Shown one piece after another: positions 1-10,950 of a DNA stretch of 64,000 nucleotides. A model generated the notes under the pieces. That model saw only the letters and a list, made by a program, of their open reading frames with translations, was not told the DNA's origin and did no database searches. The stretch is taken from contig BSBK01006033.1 in the NCBI GenBank assembly GCA_027943335.1, positions 152,001 through 216,000 of the forward strand, given 5' to 3'. The stretch's first letter is position 1. Every line of letters starts with the position of its first letter. The DNA is from Chamaecyparis obtusa (taxonomy: Eukaryota > Streptophyta > Pinopsida > Cupressales > Cupressaceae). Both the position numbers and the translations under genes were made by a program.

Positions 1-103
1 TATAAAAAATAATATCGTCATACATGCATGAACAAGTGAGAGAACACCCAATCATAAGATAGAAATTTATCAAGACCTTCCCTACAAACCAAAGACAGCC
101 TTC

Positions 104-1235
104 TGTTAATGTTTAGTAGTTAGATTGGATTCTAGCTCTCATTATTTTAATTAGGAAAATTAAAATAATGAATTAATTATTTTTAATTAAGGATTAATTA
201 TTTATTTTTGGAGAAATAAATAAATAACTTATTATTTAATTAGGAAAATTAAATAATATATTGAATTGGGAGATTATGTATTTAATCTGGAAATTATATA
301 TATATTGGAGAATTAATATTATTTATGGATTGATTATTTATTTAATTAGGAAAATTAAATAAATAATTGTAAGTTAAAAATTAAGTTATATCTTTAATTT
401 AACTTAATATCGGGCTATTGTATTTATAAATACAATAAAATAAACTTAAGGGCTGGGCCCTTTCTCACACGTTTCCCTCTTGGCGCCTAAACTCCAAGGT
501 TGGCCTTGGAAGCCGACCCATCATAAGTATTTTGTTTTTCCTCATATATATATGAGGTGATGCGGTTGTAAGGTGAAAATGAAGATATGCGATATATGTA
601 TTTTCTGCTACTCTAAACAGCGAAGATCTTGTGAATTTCCTCCAACTGCCATCAAACTCCTTCAATCAGTGGAGGCTGTGTATTCATGGTGAGTCTATAA
701 CATGTGAATTTTCACTAATATAATCAGCGCCCAGATCTAGATCTTCCTGCTCCAGCAGCAACACACTTCAACAGTGAAGATTGCAGTCTATGATTGTATC
801 CCAAACGGCAAGCCCAAGACAACAAGTTAGTGTGATCTGCTACAACAGTGAACATCAATCTGCCTACATTACAGACCTGATCTAGACTACTGATTTGCAT
901 TTACAGCAAATTCATGTCAGCTAGCAAGTGAGTGAATCTCTTTCACAGTACAGCAACATATAAATCTGAGCATCAATCTTCAAGACAGAGATTCGATTGA
1001 GGAATCTGGACTATCTCTTACTTCAATCTTCTACATCTGATTTGCTTCGTGGATCGGGGATCCTCAGCAAATCCTCAGCGATGTTATTGTAAGTCAATTG
1101 AATAACAATTGGATCTGAATGCTGGGTATTTCCTCCTAGAGGTTTCCCAGGGTAAATTGTGGTGTGTTGCTTATTCTGTGTTGTTTAATTCTTCTGTTAT
1201 GATTTAGTTTAGATCTGATTACTTAAAATCTAACA
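104..1235 (+). repeat. 5' LTR of element 1
   Basis: TG...CA-bounded direct repeat matching 2913-4044 over its whole length. The first 300 bases are very AT-rich, with several TTTAATTAGGAAAATTAAAT-type short repeats. The GGGCTGGGCCC palindrome at 450-460 lies in both LTR copies. Confidence 0.93.
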
Positions 1236-1247
1236 TGGTATCAGAGC
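1236..1247 (+). other. Primer-binding site of element 1
   Basis: TGGTATCAGAGC, complementary to the 3' end of plant initiator methionine tRNA, directly abuts the 5' LTR end. This primer is usual for Ty1/copia elements. Confidence 0.9.
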
Positions 1248-2489
1248 TTGGTTCGATTTAGGAAAGATCATATCTAACCCCTTTTATATCTTTAGACCTT
1301 GTCTTCTTCCTTGCTGGTTTGTTTGGTGACAGGTCCCAAGATTAAAATCTGGTTGGAAAAGACTTGTGTTCAAGCTTCTGCTCTTTCAAATCTGGATAAT
1401 CACTTGGGAATACTTGAAGGCCTTCCTTTGGGTATTGTCATATCATGACCCTGTGAGCTTGAGTGATTACAGCATAGATCCAGATCTTATTTCACTTCCT
1501 CTCCACTCGGAAATCAGAAGATTCATCTTGAGGAGAGAACTTTCTTCTCCTGAAAGATCACTCTGTGTTGCTGTTAATGGCAGTTATCCTCAAGATCAAT
1601 ATAGATTTGATCTATTCAGCTCTTTCTTTCACTTATCATAATGTTTTGTGTTATGGGTCCATTTTGAACTAATGTTGCAGCTAGAGATTGAAAGGATGTA
1701 GATAGATGGCATCAGGCAGATCTCTCGAGCTCGTCATGATTAAGTGCAGACTTATCATTGAAGGGTTTGAATCTCCTGGAATGCAAATCACTCACAAGGG
1801 CGTGAGGATCCAATGATTGACTATCTCGGGATTATTGATCTATGATGGAGATAAGCATTCTTTATATTTGCTCATGCATTGTTGTTTCCCTCGTTATGAT
1901 TTTTGATTCTATACATCATTACTAATCTACCTGATATGCATCTTTGATCAGGATGGATTGAGTAACATATGGGTGATGCGTATTCGAATCCATAAAGATC
2001 CTGATGCATTCTGAAGGAATCTCTGGCTGAGGCTGCTTTGAGGACGATTCTGAAGTATGACTTATTCGGGGATCTGTCATAACTTCCTGTCGCTTCTTCT
2101 ATTCTTTCTCTTCAAATGTCAGGATAGCACCCTGTGATGTTAGTTCTCAGGTGTCTTGGATGTGCTAAATGGGCATATTGTAAGTGGGATGGGTCCTACA
2201 ACAAGGACTGATTACATTCCACGTGGCTCATATGGTTGTAACTCAAAGTGTGAGTTCTAAGTATACTTCTTGTACAATTGAAAGGAATGTTGATCCTTTA
2301 ATTCTTGTTTTATTGGTTCAAATGGAGTGAACCATGGATTCATGTCTTGTAAAAGATATCATGTGGATATCTCTCATGTTGTACTTATGTATTGCTCATG
2401 ATGATGAGATCATCGATGTAGTCATGATAGTTTTACTATCTTGGTTGAGAGGGAGTCTCAACCTCCTTGATGTACTTTGGTATTTTAGA
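1248..2489 (+). other. Internal region of element 1, no recognised coding
   Basis: About 1.2 kb between the primer-binding site and the hairpin array. It has short ORFs only (largest 1366-1641) and no gag, zinc knuckle or pol motif in any frame I read. It may be leader and packaging sequence kept in a deleted element. Confidence 0.6.
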
Positions 2490-2870
2490 CCACCCGTGTG
2501 GGCAATGCAAGGTGGGTATCGTATTATTTGGATCTTCTTTATGAGAAGATATGTATGACCACCCTCTACGGGCAATGCAAGGTGGAGATGTATTTGTTGT
2601 ATTTTGACCATCCTCTGCGGGCAATGCAAGATGGTGTTGTAATAATTTTTGGAGTCCACCCTCTGCGGGCAATGTAAGGTGGCAAAGGTTTTGATCACCC
2701 TCTGCGGGCAATGCAAGGTGATCCTTTTGAGGCTTGTCCTCTTCCACCCTCTGCAAGTAGGTATAGTGGATATTCTTGATCATCCTCTGCAAGTAGGCAT
2801 GATGGTTCCACCCTCTGCGTGTAGGTATGGTGGATATGCTTTGACCATCCTCTGCGAGTAGGCATGATGG
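2490..2870 (+). repeat. Array of nine hairpin-forming repeats in element 1
   Basis: Nine units of 26-27 bases: 2490-2515, 2559-2585, 2608-2634, 2656-2682, 2695-2721, 2744-2769, 2780-2805, 2808-2833 and 2845-2870. They are separated by unrelated spacers of 2-43 bases. Each unit has outer arms that pair, an inner TGC that mostly pairs with GCA or GTA, and a 6-7 base loop (GGGCAAT in units 1-5, AAGTAG-like in units 6-9). Outer arms vary together: CCACC/GGTGG in units 1, 2, 4 and 8, CCATC/GATGG in 3 and 9, TCACC/GGTGA in 5 (7 bp as GATCACC/GGTGATC). Unit 6 has one mismatch and unit 7 uses G-T pairs. The array ends 32 bases before the purine tract. Confidence 0.85.
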
Positions 2871-2902
2871 AAAGTAATGGTAAGGGCTAGAATCCTCCTA
2901 GC

Positions 2903-2912
2903 TAAGAGGGAG
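2903..2912 (+). other. Polypurine tract of element 1
   Basis: Purine-rich CTAAGAGGGAG-type stretch immediately before the TG of the 3' LTR, where plus-strand synthesis is primed. Confidence 0.8.
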
Positions 2913-4044
2913 TGTTAATGTTTAGTAGCTAGATCGGATTCTAGCTCTCATTATTTTAATTAGGAAAATAAAATAATTCATTAATTATTTTTAATTAAGG
3001 ATTAATTATTTATTTTTGGAGAAATAAATAAATATCTTATTATTTAATTAGGAAAATTAAATAAATTATTGAATTGGGAGATTATGTATTTAATCTGGAA
3101 ATTAAATATATATATTGGAGAATTAATATTATTTATGGATTGATTATTTATTTAATTAGGAAAATTAAATAAATAATTGTAAGTTAAAAATTAAGTTATA
3201 TCTTTAATTTAACTTACTATCGGGCTATTGTATTTATAAATACAATAAAATAAACTTAAGGGCTGGGCCCTTTCTCACGTGTTTCCCTCTTGGCGCCTAA
3301 ACTCCAAGGTCGGCCATGGAAGCCGACCCATCATAAGTATTTTGTTTTTCCTCGTATATATATGAGGTGATGTGGTTGTAAGGTGAAAATGAAGATATGC
3401 GATATATGTATTTTCTGCTACTCTAAACAGCAAAGATCTTGTGAATTTCCTCCAGTTGCCATCAAACTCCTTCAATCAGTGAAGGCTGTGTATTCATGGT
3501 GAATCTATAACATGTGAATTTTCACTGATATAATCAGCGCCCAGATCTAGATCTTCCTGCTCCAGCAGCAACACACTTCAACAGTGAAGATTGCAGTCTA
3601 TGATTGTATCCCAAACGGCAAGCCCAAGACAACAAGTTAGTGTGATCTGCTACAACAGTGAACATCAATCTGCCTGCATTACAGACCTGATCTAGACTAC
3701 TGATTTACATTTACAGCAAATTCATGTCAGCTTACAAGTGAGTGAATCTCTTTCACAGTACAGAAACATATAAATCTGAGCATCAATCTTCAAGATAGAG
3801 ATTCGATTGAGGAATCTGGACTATCTCTTACTTCAATCTTCTACATCTGATTTGCTTCGTGGATTGGGGATCCTTAGCAAATCCTCAGCGATATTATTGT
3901 AAGTCAATTGAATAACAATTGGATCTGAATGCTGGGTTTTTCCTCCTAGAGGTTTCCCAGGGTAAATTGTGGTGTGTTGCTTATTCTGTGTTGTTTAGTT
4001 CTTCTGTTATGATTTAGTTTAGATCTATTACTTAAAACTTAACA
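2913..4044 (+). repeat. 3' LTR of element 1
   Basis: Direct copy of 104-1235 with the same length. The end TTAACA is followed by CCTTC (4045-4049), which matches the CCTTC at 99-103 before the 5' LTR. Confidence 0.93.
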
Positions 4045-4540
4045 CCTTCTACCCACAAACACAACACTCATAAAAAAATAGGATTGATAACAACGATCTA
4101 GTTTTGCCAAAAGCAGAAAACAGAAATAGAAATGGATTGAAACACTGACAAGTTTCTTTGTTTGTGAAATATGGATGAATGAGTTTGACTCAAAAATTTT
4201 GCAGCTGAATCTTGATAAAGCATAGTTACTTTTAATGGAAATGTTTAGAATTATTTTTCAATTTGTTGATTTTTTTAATGATTTCTACCAACGGCTTGTC
4301 AGAAGCCAGAAATGGCCTGAGAAATGCATGTATCTCAAAAAACACACTACAGCGCCTGACAACTCTTAAGCACAATTCAGCCCACAATCTCACCATCACT
4401 AATTTTGTTTCAAAAAAAATCCAATTTGTTATCAGTGAAAACACAATTTAGTGGTTGATTCTAATAACTCGACTCCATGATCCAGGGCAAAAACTCAATT
4501 TTATTATATACTGCAAAAACTCTACTACATGATCTACTGC

Positions 4541-4565
4541 CTAGAGAGAGAGAGAGAGAGAGAGA
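4541..4565. repeat. (AG)n microsatellite in hexokinase intron 1
   Basis: Uninterrupted AG dinucleotide run of about 12 units, inside native intron sequence about 130 bases downstream of the exon 1 donor. Confidence 0.9.
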
Positions 4566-4696
4566 CTTGAGTTTATCCACATGTGTAATTTGATGAGAAC
4601 ATAAATTAAATTTATGATAAGCATCTGAGACAAAATTGAGAATAAGAATTTAAATATTAGACAAAACTGAAAATAAGAATTTAAAATTATAAATAC

Positions 4697-4968
4697 CCTG
4701 TAGGCAGATTTTCCACAAAGCTCATTAGCATCTGTAGCTTACTTCCATTCTCCTTCTCCAGCCCTGCGCACATCTCGGCAGTCATGGCATCCGCCACATC
4801 TTTCAGCAGATCCAATGGTGTGGAAGAGGCCTTCTGAAAATCCTCGAGAATAGCCACAGCCTGACTACATCTATTCTTATTGCGAGTTCTCTGCCTTGCA
4901 ACGAGAATAGCTACGGCACAGACAGCAGCAGATAGTGCTATTGTTGCTCCCACTACAGCCTTACCCAT
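4697..4968 (-). CDS. HXK: Plant hexokinase, exon 1 (partial gene, N-terminal 90 codons)
   Basis: First coding exon of a plant hexokinase, which phosphorylates glucose with ATP and in plants also serves as a sugar sensor. The peptide starts MGKAVVGATIAL and has a hydrophobic stretch at residues about 5-23 followed by Arg/Lys, the membrane anchor of type-B (mitochondrion-associated) plant hexokinases. It continues with the family patterns VADAMTAEMCAGL and NLPTG. The reading frame is intact. The exon ends CAGG before a GTATTT donor (GT at 4696-4695), where plant HXK exon 1 normally ends, leaving a split Gly codon. The catalytic exons lie beyond the left edge, because intron 1 runs past position 1. 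ATG at 4968 is the only plausible start. Family knowledge is from memory of Arabidopsis HXK1; whether the rest of the gene is intact cannot be seen. Confidence 0.88.
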
Positions 4969-5800
4969 GGTTTCCCCACACGATGAATCCTGCTAAACCT
5001 CCACAATCCTTCACTCCCACTAAAATAAATTAGAATCTTCATACAAAACAGAACCAATATCTAAAGCCTTCTTCATGCACATGATATAAGAGAACCACTC
5101 CTTACACGAATAAACCCAATTCCTTTTCTATTCCAAACACATGAAAGAACACTCCACCCACCTACAATAACTATAAAATACTTTCCGTAAACATGAAAAA
5201 TACTTATTCCACTACAATAAAGCATAAATCCATAAAAAAATTGATTCCGTCAAGAATGGATAAAGCAAAATCTAAAACCATCTCCTCCTCCTCCATTTAT
5301 AATAAATACAAATTTAAAAAAATAAAAAACAAACACAACGTTTTAAGTTGTAAGCATTTCAAAAGAAACCTTTCCAAAACAATAAATTCAATTCAAATGC
5401 AAGCAAACCCTGATCATTTCATAACAAATCCTTCACTAAATTAAATCTACATCACACCAAAAAAAAAGAATCCTTAAATCTGAGCAATTCAAAAAGCAAA
5501 GAAATTTCGATTGAAAAAGAGAAACATCTGGCAGATGATCTACAATTACCAGAATGGTTGGCAATGCACGCGTCGGGACTCTGTGGGCATACAAATCAAG
5601 TATTGTCGATCTCGGGCAAATGTAAGCATCAGATATCCCTGCTTGATATACCACTGCTAGTGCTTGTTTTTTAAACGACTAGATTCCTCCGTTCGCATCA
5701 TGACAGGTGGCCACCAGATCTAAGTTATAATTGAGGAGTCAGTGGCACGAATTGCGAAGCTCTGCCCCAATAGGACAAAAAGCACTGCGTAGGATTCGAT
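4969..5800 (-). promoter_or_regulatory. Hexokinase 5' UTR and proximal promoter (approximate)
   Basis: Upstream of the ATG at 4968 in minus-strand sense. No competing coding frame is convincing; the short ORFs here have lysine-rich or random composition. A TATAAAT-like box reads on the minus strand at about 5296-5302, some 330 bases from the ATG, and a CCAAT-type motif lies near 5768. These are candidates only. Transcription start and 5' UTR length cannot be fixed from sequence alone. Confidence 0.4.
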
Positions 5801-6656
5801 GCCTGGACCTCTTTAAACCTACATGGATTCTAAATAAAAACTGGTTAAGCTGAACAGAGATTGTCTTTTTTTTCGACAATTGGGTAAAATTTGGATTTTT
5901 TATTTTTATCTTTTTCTTAACGAGATTAATTGGCGGTAGAATTTAAAGAAAAGAAGAGTGATAACATCGAATGTTTTGATTTGCTCTGCACAAGCTGAAA
6001 CGAATCCGTGTTGAAGACATTTTTATTTTTTTATGCAGATTAGGGCAGCTATATTTAGCGGAAGCTGAGCTATGTGACCGATTTTGGCGGAGGATGATAT
6101 GAAATTTGGATAAAGTTGGGATAACTCGCCACATTTCGGGCGTTTGGTGAGGGGAGGAGACAGGAGGCGAGCACACAGATGAGATGCGATTTAGGTGTTG
6201 AGAAGTTGGTTGGCAAATCGCACACCAAGCACATGTTAATTCGAACATTATTTATCTATTTTTAATATTATAACAAGCTTTTATTATCAAAAGCTTAATT
6301 GTATCCCCACTTGTTACTTGGTTATTTTTGGTTGGCAAGTGCGTGAGGCAAAGGCTTTTCATTTTATTATCTTTTTCCTTTAATTATTAACAATTGCATC
6401 TTGAAGTGCAATGGGTATGAAGAGTTGTGCAATGTAAATTAGGGAAAATTTTGGTATATTTTTTAATATATTTGTGTAGTACATGAGATCAATTTGTAGG
6501 TTATTTAGAATATTATGATGTTGTATAACAAAAGTCTTAATGAAGAAGTGATAGCTTCAAATCAAATATGCATCCACTTACAAGAATCCAATCATACTAA
6601 AACAAAACCTTTAAATTAGAAAGATAATCAATTTCTATTACCTAATAGCTCGTGTT
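5801..6656. other. Distal 5' flank, no recognised feature
   Basis: Mixed-composition then AT-rich sequence. The minus-strand ORF at 5943-6248 (101 codons) has no domain I recognise and no supporting context. Nothing else is seen. Confidence 0.5.
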
Positions 6657-7385
6657 ATGTTTGTAATAGGGTGGGAGGGAGAGATGTATGGATAGGGATA
6701 GAAAGAAAGATACACTGAAGAGGGGAAGAGAGAAAGGGAGAGGGTAAAGAGATAGAGATAGAGAAAAATATGGAGATGAAGGTGGAGGTGGAGATGGAGA
6801 AAGTAGAGAGAAAGATGGAGAGATGGGAGAGATGTTTGGCAAGGGCGGGGGTTTATAGAGAGAGGGGGAGATACAATGGCATAGAGAGATAGATAGTCAA
6901 TAAGCTAGAGATAGAGGGATAGATGAAAGAAAAAAAATGGAAAGATAATTTTAGAGAGAGAGAGAGAGATGTCCAAAGATAGATGGAGAGAGAGGAAGAT
7001 GAATGTAAAAATGAAGATAGAGCAAGAGAGAAAGAAGAAAAAATAGATAGATAGAGGGAGGTAGATGGAGAGATAAACATATAAGATAGGGGTATAGAGA
7101 GGGAGAGATATAGAGGAAAATATAGAGATAGTTATAGAGGAGTACCGACAGATAGAGATATGTATACATTATTAGATAGAGTGATAGATAAATAAGGAGA
7201 TATAAAGAGGTAGAGAGGGAGAGGAATAAAGAGATAGACAAATAGAGATGGGGAGAGAGTTAGAGAAATAGAGGAGATAGACATATATTGGAAGAGAATG
7301 AGAGAGATATAGACATATAGGAAGAGAAAGGGAGGCATGCAAAGATAAAGAGATAGAAAGGGCGATAGAGAACAAATGAGGGATG

Positions 7386-7426
<41 letters not shown>

Positions 7427-7690
7427 GTGAGTTTGAGATAGAAAGAAATAGAGATAGAGATGGAGTGCATGAGAGAGAGGTGGGGATAATGATAAATAGA
7501 GAAAGATGGGGAGAGAGATAAATGGAGATATATATAGAGGGGGAAAGCATGAGAGAGAAAGAAGGTGATGAAGACAAATAACAATGAGAAATATTTAGAG
7601 AGGGGGGGACAGATAGAAATAAGGGGAGAAACATGGTGTGTGTGTGTGTGTGTGTGTGAGTGAGAGAGAGAGAGAGAGAATACTAAAATG
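6657..7690. repeat. GA-rich low-complexity tract with microsatellites
   Basis: About 1 kb of nearly pure purine/GATA-GAGA sequence on the plus strand. It contains a perfect (GA) run at 7389-7422, a (GT) run at 7636-7658 and a (GA) run at 7662-7679. The Leu/Ser-rich ORFs on the minus strand are by-products of this composition. The second LTR element inserted at its right end. Confidence 0.9.
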
Positions 7691-7695
7691 ATATG

Positions 7696-8606
7696 TGATG
7701 TAGGGGCATCCTCGGTTCGTGAGGATTCTGGTAGACTTGGTTACAGTGTTGGACAAGGGGCTCGGTCGAAGAGGTGTTGCTCAGTTGCATTGTTGGTCGA
7801 GGATCTCGATCGCAGGAGGGGCTCATTCATTGAAGAGTTCGGTCGCTGAAAGGAACTCGGTAAACTTCTGGTGCTCAGTAAAACCTGTGCTCGATGATGC
7901 TTGTGGTGCTCAGTCGATGTGTGATGCTTAGCTGGCTCGGTTATTTTACTGTTGCTTGGTAGTTTGGCTTATCGACTAGAGTTATTGGAGATTTGGTGGG
8001 CCAACTTGGTGCATTTAATTTTTGTAGCATGTGTTGCATTCTCCTATGTGGATCTAGAGGCCGACATGGAGAACTAATTAATTGTGAGGCTATTTGAGAG
8101 CCGACTTGTATTGCATTTAATATTTATTTGTTTAAGGAGCCGACTTGGGCTTAGAGTTATTTCTTTCTTCCAACGGACTCGTAGTTGAAGAAATGTATTT
8201 AAGCAAGGGTTTGGATAGTTGTTAGGGGCAGATAGATTTGGGAAGGATAGTAATTGGATCCTACGAGATCTTGCAGATCAGATTGTTTGTCTGATATTTT
8301 TCATAGTAGAGCTAGTGGTTGCATGCTTAGAGACAAGGAGATTGATTGGTGGCTTGCGAGCTCAAGTTTAGATCTGCCTTAGTGTTTCTACCAGTTGATG
8401 GGTGTCACAGAGCTAGACTAGCTAGAGGATTGCAGAATTACTATTGTAATTATTTGTAATTGGCCCTAACCTAGAAGGCCTTACAGTCGGGCATGTTGAA
8501 TGAAAATTCTATTTGAGCATTATCTTGTTGTGTTTCTGTTGTATTGTTGTTGCTTGTGTAGATTTGGACTATCCATTTTTTGGATTCTCCATCGTGTGTT
8601 GCATCA
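7696..8606 (+). repeat. 5' LTR of element 2
   Basis: 911-bp direct repeat matching 9589-10508. It is bounded by ATATG on the left and by the primer site, two bases beyond its CA end, on the right. Confidence 0.9.
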
Positions 8607-8608
8607 AG

Positions 8609-8620
8609 TGGTATCAGAGC
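8609..8620 (+). other. Primer-binding site of element 2
   Basis: TGGTATCAGAGC, complementary to initiator tRNA-Met, two bases after the LTR end. Confidence 0.88.
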
Positions 8621-8744
8621 TTGAAGTTCTTGAGTGTGTAGACAGATCGTCGGGTTGAGGCAAATTGCACCAGAACCTTGGGATGGGAAAGTTCTCAGAT
8701 CTTAGTTGATCTGGTGGTGGTTTTGGGTTACAAAGATCTTGAAG

Positions 8745-9269
8745 ATGTCTCTAAGAGGATTGGACCCTAGGGCGATTGTTGCTCTTCGTGATGTGGTGGA
8801 AGCAAAGATTTCTGAGAGGTTTGCTTGGTGGGAAGCAGATTTGTTGAACCGTATGGAGAACTAGGTTGATAACCTTGTGAAGGAAAGTGTTGTTGAGCTT
8901 TGTAGAGCTTACCGGAGTTGGAACATGTGAATTCAGAAGAAAGTTGTCTGGCCAATTAGAAGACTGGTTCGAGAGAGAAGACGTCTTGACAAGGTTACTT
9001 GTGACAGTATGGAGGTTGAAGAGGTATGTGAGACTGGTTTTGATGGTCAGTTGCTGGAGTCTGACATGAAACCTACAGAGCAACTTGTGGCTATTGTTGA
9101 GATACTTGTATTTGTCGATGTTGTTTTTGACCTTGTTAAGGCTAGTGAGAAGATTGGTTTTCATGTTCAGACGGTTGTGTCTGACATGGAGATTATAGAG
9201 CATTTGGTTGCTATGGGTGAAGCGTTATCTATTGTTGAACACCTTTGTGATGATGGTGTTACTAAATAG
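8745..9269 (+). pseudogene. Decayed gag-like reading frame of element 2, with an internal duplication
   Basis: A frame opening at ATG 8745 gives MSLRGLDPRAIVALRDVVEA and reaches a stop after about 40 codons. Its position after the primer site suggests the start of a gag. Further on, the frame at 9009-9269 (86 codons) contains two diverged copies of one unit: ETGFDGQLLESDM near 9029 and KIGFHVQTVVSDM near 9150. Each is followed by an EQLVAIVE or EHLVAMGE segment about 120 bases apart. No zinc knuckle, protease or RT is seen. I do not recognise a function; most likely it is non-functional remnant. Confidence 0.4.
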
Positions 9270-9588
9270 CTTGTGTTCGGTGTTGTGATACAGATGTTGT
9301 TTGATGGTTGTGGACTTGAGTTCTTGGTTGATAGTAATAAGTCTTGTTATGAGTTGCAGAGATGGGATGTTGATGTGATACTCGGTAATGAGTTGAAAGT
9401 TCAATTTATTCTTGATGTTGAACATGTTGATTGGTTGGTTGCAGATCAATTAAGGAGGACTTGGCTGATGGACTTGTTCATTTTCCTGGCTTCATGGATT
9501 GGTCAACCTTGTGTGAAGATGAAGTGGTTGTCTGATTCTCTTGAAGGAGAAAAGTGTGGGACACACTTTCTTATTTACCCTAGGTGTT

Positions 9589-10508
9589 TGATGTAGGGGC
9601 ATCCTCAGTTCCTGAGGATTCGGGTAGACTCGGTTACAATGTTGGTTGAGGGGCTTGGTCGAAGAGGTGTTGCTCGATTGCATTATTGGTTGAGGATCTC
9701 GGTCACGGGAGGGGCTCAGTCATTGAAGAGTTTGGTCACTGAAAGGAACTCAGTAAAATTCCAGTGCTTGGCAGAACCTGTGCTCGGCGATGCTTGTGGT
9801 GCTTAGTCGATGTGCTTTCTCAGTGATGTCTAGATGGCTCAGTTATTTTACTATTGCTCGGTAGTTTGGCTTATCAAGTGGAGTTCTTGGGGATTTGGTG
9901 GGCCAACTTGGTGCATTTAATTTATGTAGCGTGTGTTGCATTCTCCTATGTGGATCTAGAGGCCAACATGGAGAACTAATTAATTGTGAGGCTATTTGAG
10001 AGTCGACTTGTATTGCATTTAATATTTGTTTATTTTAGGAGCCGACTTGGGCTTAGAGTTATTTCTTTCTTCCAATTGACTTGTGGTTGAAGAAATGTAT
10101 TTAAGCAAGGGTTTGGATAGTTGTTAGGGGCAGATAGATTTGGGAAGGATAGTAATTGGATCCTACGAGATCTTGCAGATCAAATTGTTTGTTTGATATA
10201 TGTAGTAGCAGAGCTAGTGGTTGCATGCTTAGAGACAAGGAGATTGCTTGGTGGCTTGCGAGATCAAGTTTAGATATGCCTTAGTGTTTCTACCAGTTTT
10301 TGGGTGTCGCAAAGCTGGACTAGCTAGAGGATTGCATAATTACTATTGTAATTGTTTGTAATTGGCCCTAACCTGGAAGACCTTACAGTTGGGCATGTTG
10401 AATGAAAATTCTATTTGAGCATTATCTTGTTGTGTTTCTGTTGTATTGTTGTTTCTTGTGTAGGTTTGGACTATCTATTTTTGGGTTTCTCCATCATGCG
10501 TTGCGTCA
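9589..10508 (+). repeat. 3' LTR of element 2
   Basis: 920-bp copy of 7696-8606 ending GCGTCA, followed by ATATG (10509-10513), the partner of the left target duplication. Confidence 0.9.
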
Positions 10509-10513
10509 ATATG

Positions 10514-10950
10514 CTATCCTAAGCATGAATCACCAGGGACGATATGCTTCAATTATTAGTATGAAATGAGTAATCAAAAGTTAGTTTCTCTCTCTCTTGC
10601 TCTCTTTCTTAAACTTCTAATTTAGGTTTTTAGTTGAAATTTATTCTATTAGATAAATTCAAATATAAATGCAATGAATGAAATAATTCTAATATCTTTT
10701 AACTATTATTTGTCATTTCATATGAAGACATAAATAATTAAAATAAAGTTTTAACTTCATGAAAATTAATCCTTTATTGAAGAAGAAGAATTAGAATAAA
10801 TTTAAAAATAAATAGATTATCTTGATAATAGTAATATTCTTATCAAAACAAGATAAAAATAAAAGATGCTACCCCTAGTTATAGTGCTTATCCTAGAAAA
10901 GATAAAAATGAAAATAAAAGATATATTTTCAATCAAAATATAATTGAGTT
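10514..10950. other. AT-rich intergenic sequence
   Basis: No gene, RNA or repeat boundary recognised; many short AT runs. Confidence 0.5.

Larger units (their letters stand above)
104..4044 (+). mobile_element. Complete non-autonomous LTR retrotransposon (element 1, LARD/TRIM-like)
   Basis: Two direct LTRs of 1132 bp (104-1235, 2913-4044) start TGTTAA and end TAACA or TTAACA. They enclose a 1.68-kb internal region. A primer-binding site follows the 5' LTR directly, a purine tract precedes the 3' LTR, and the 5-bp target duplication CCTTC stands on both sides. No gag, protease, RT or integrase motif is seen; the longest internal ORF (1366-1641, 91 codons) resembles nothing I recognise. It must therefore move with enzymes from another element. 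By eye the LTRs differ at roughly 35-40 sites plus small indels, so the insertion is not very recent. The orientation is opposite to the hexokinase gene it sits in. Confidence 0.93.
1..4696 (-). other. Hexokinase intron 1 (incomplete), containing an LTR element
   Basis: Sequence downstream of the exon 1 donor on the minus strand. Native intron is 4045-4696 and 1-103, AT-rich and without coding signal; the rest is the LTR element at 104-4044. No acceptor or second exon is found before the left edge, so the intron is longer than 4.7 kb. Intron enlargement by LTR elements is typical of gymnosperms. Confidence 0.7.
7696..10508 (+). mobile_element. Non-autonomous LTR retrotransposon (element 2)
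   Basis: LTRs at 7696-8606 and 9589-10508 start TGATGTAGGGGC and end with TCA. The 5-bp target duplication ATATG lies at 7691-7695 and 10509-10513. The internal region is only 982 bp, with a tRNA-Met primer site and traces of reading frames but no pol. LTR divergence is clearly higher than in element 1, with frequent transitions, so it is older. The insertion is in a GA-rich tract. A third LTR of the same family is at 13402-13723. No clear polypurine tract precedes the 3' LTR; the nearest purine-rich stretch is near 9541-9560. Confidence 0.9.

Noticed and set aside
2396..2792. Minus-strand ORFs with repeated LHCPQR / LALPAEGG peptides
   Set aside because: Translation of the hairpin repeat in wrong frames.
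2490..2870. CRISPR-like regular repeats
   Set aside because: Spacers vary from 2 to 43 bases, the repeats are inside a plant LTR element, and the arms covary as hairpins; there is no cas gene.
5193..5444. 83-codon Lys/Ser-rich ORF upstream of hexokinase
   Set aside because: AT-rich composition, antisense to the hexokinase 5' flank, no domain.
6642..7634. Several Ser/Leu-rich ORFs resembling membrane proteins
   Set aside because: Composition effect of the GA-rich tract; overlapping in several frames with no start context or domain.
8751..9203. 150-codon minus-strand ORF
   Set aside because: Antisense shadow of the element 2 internal region, without recognisable domain.
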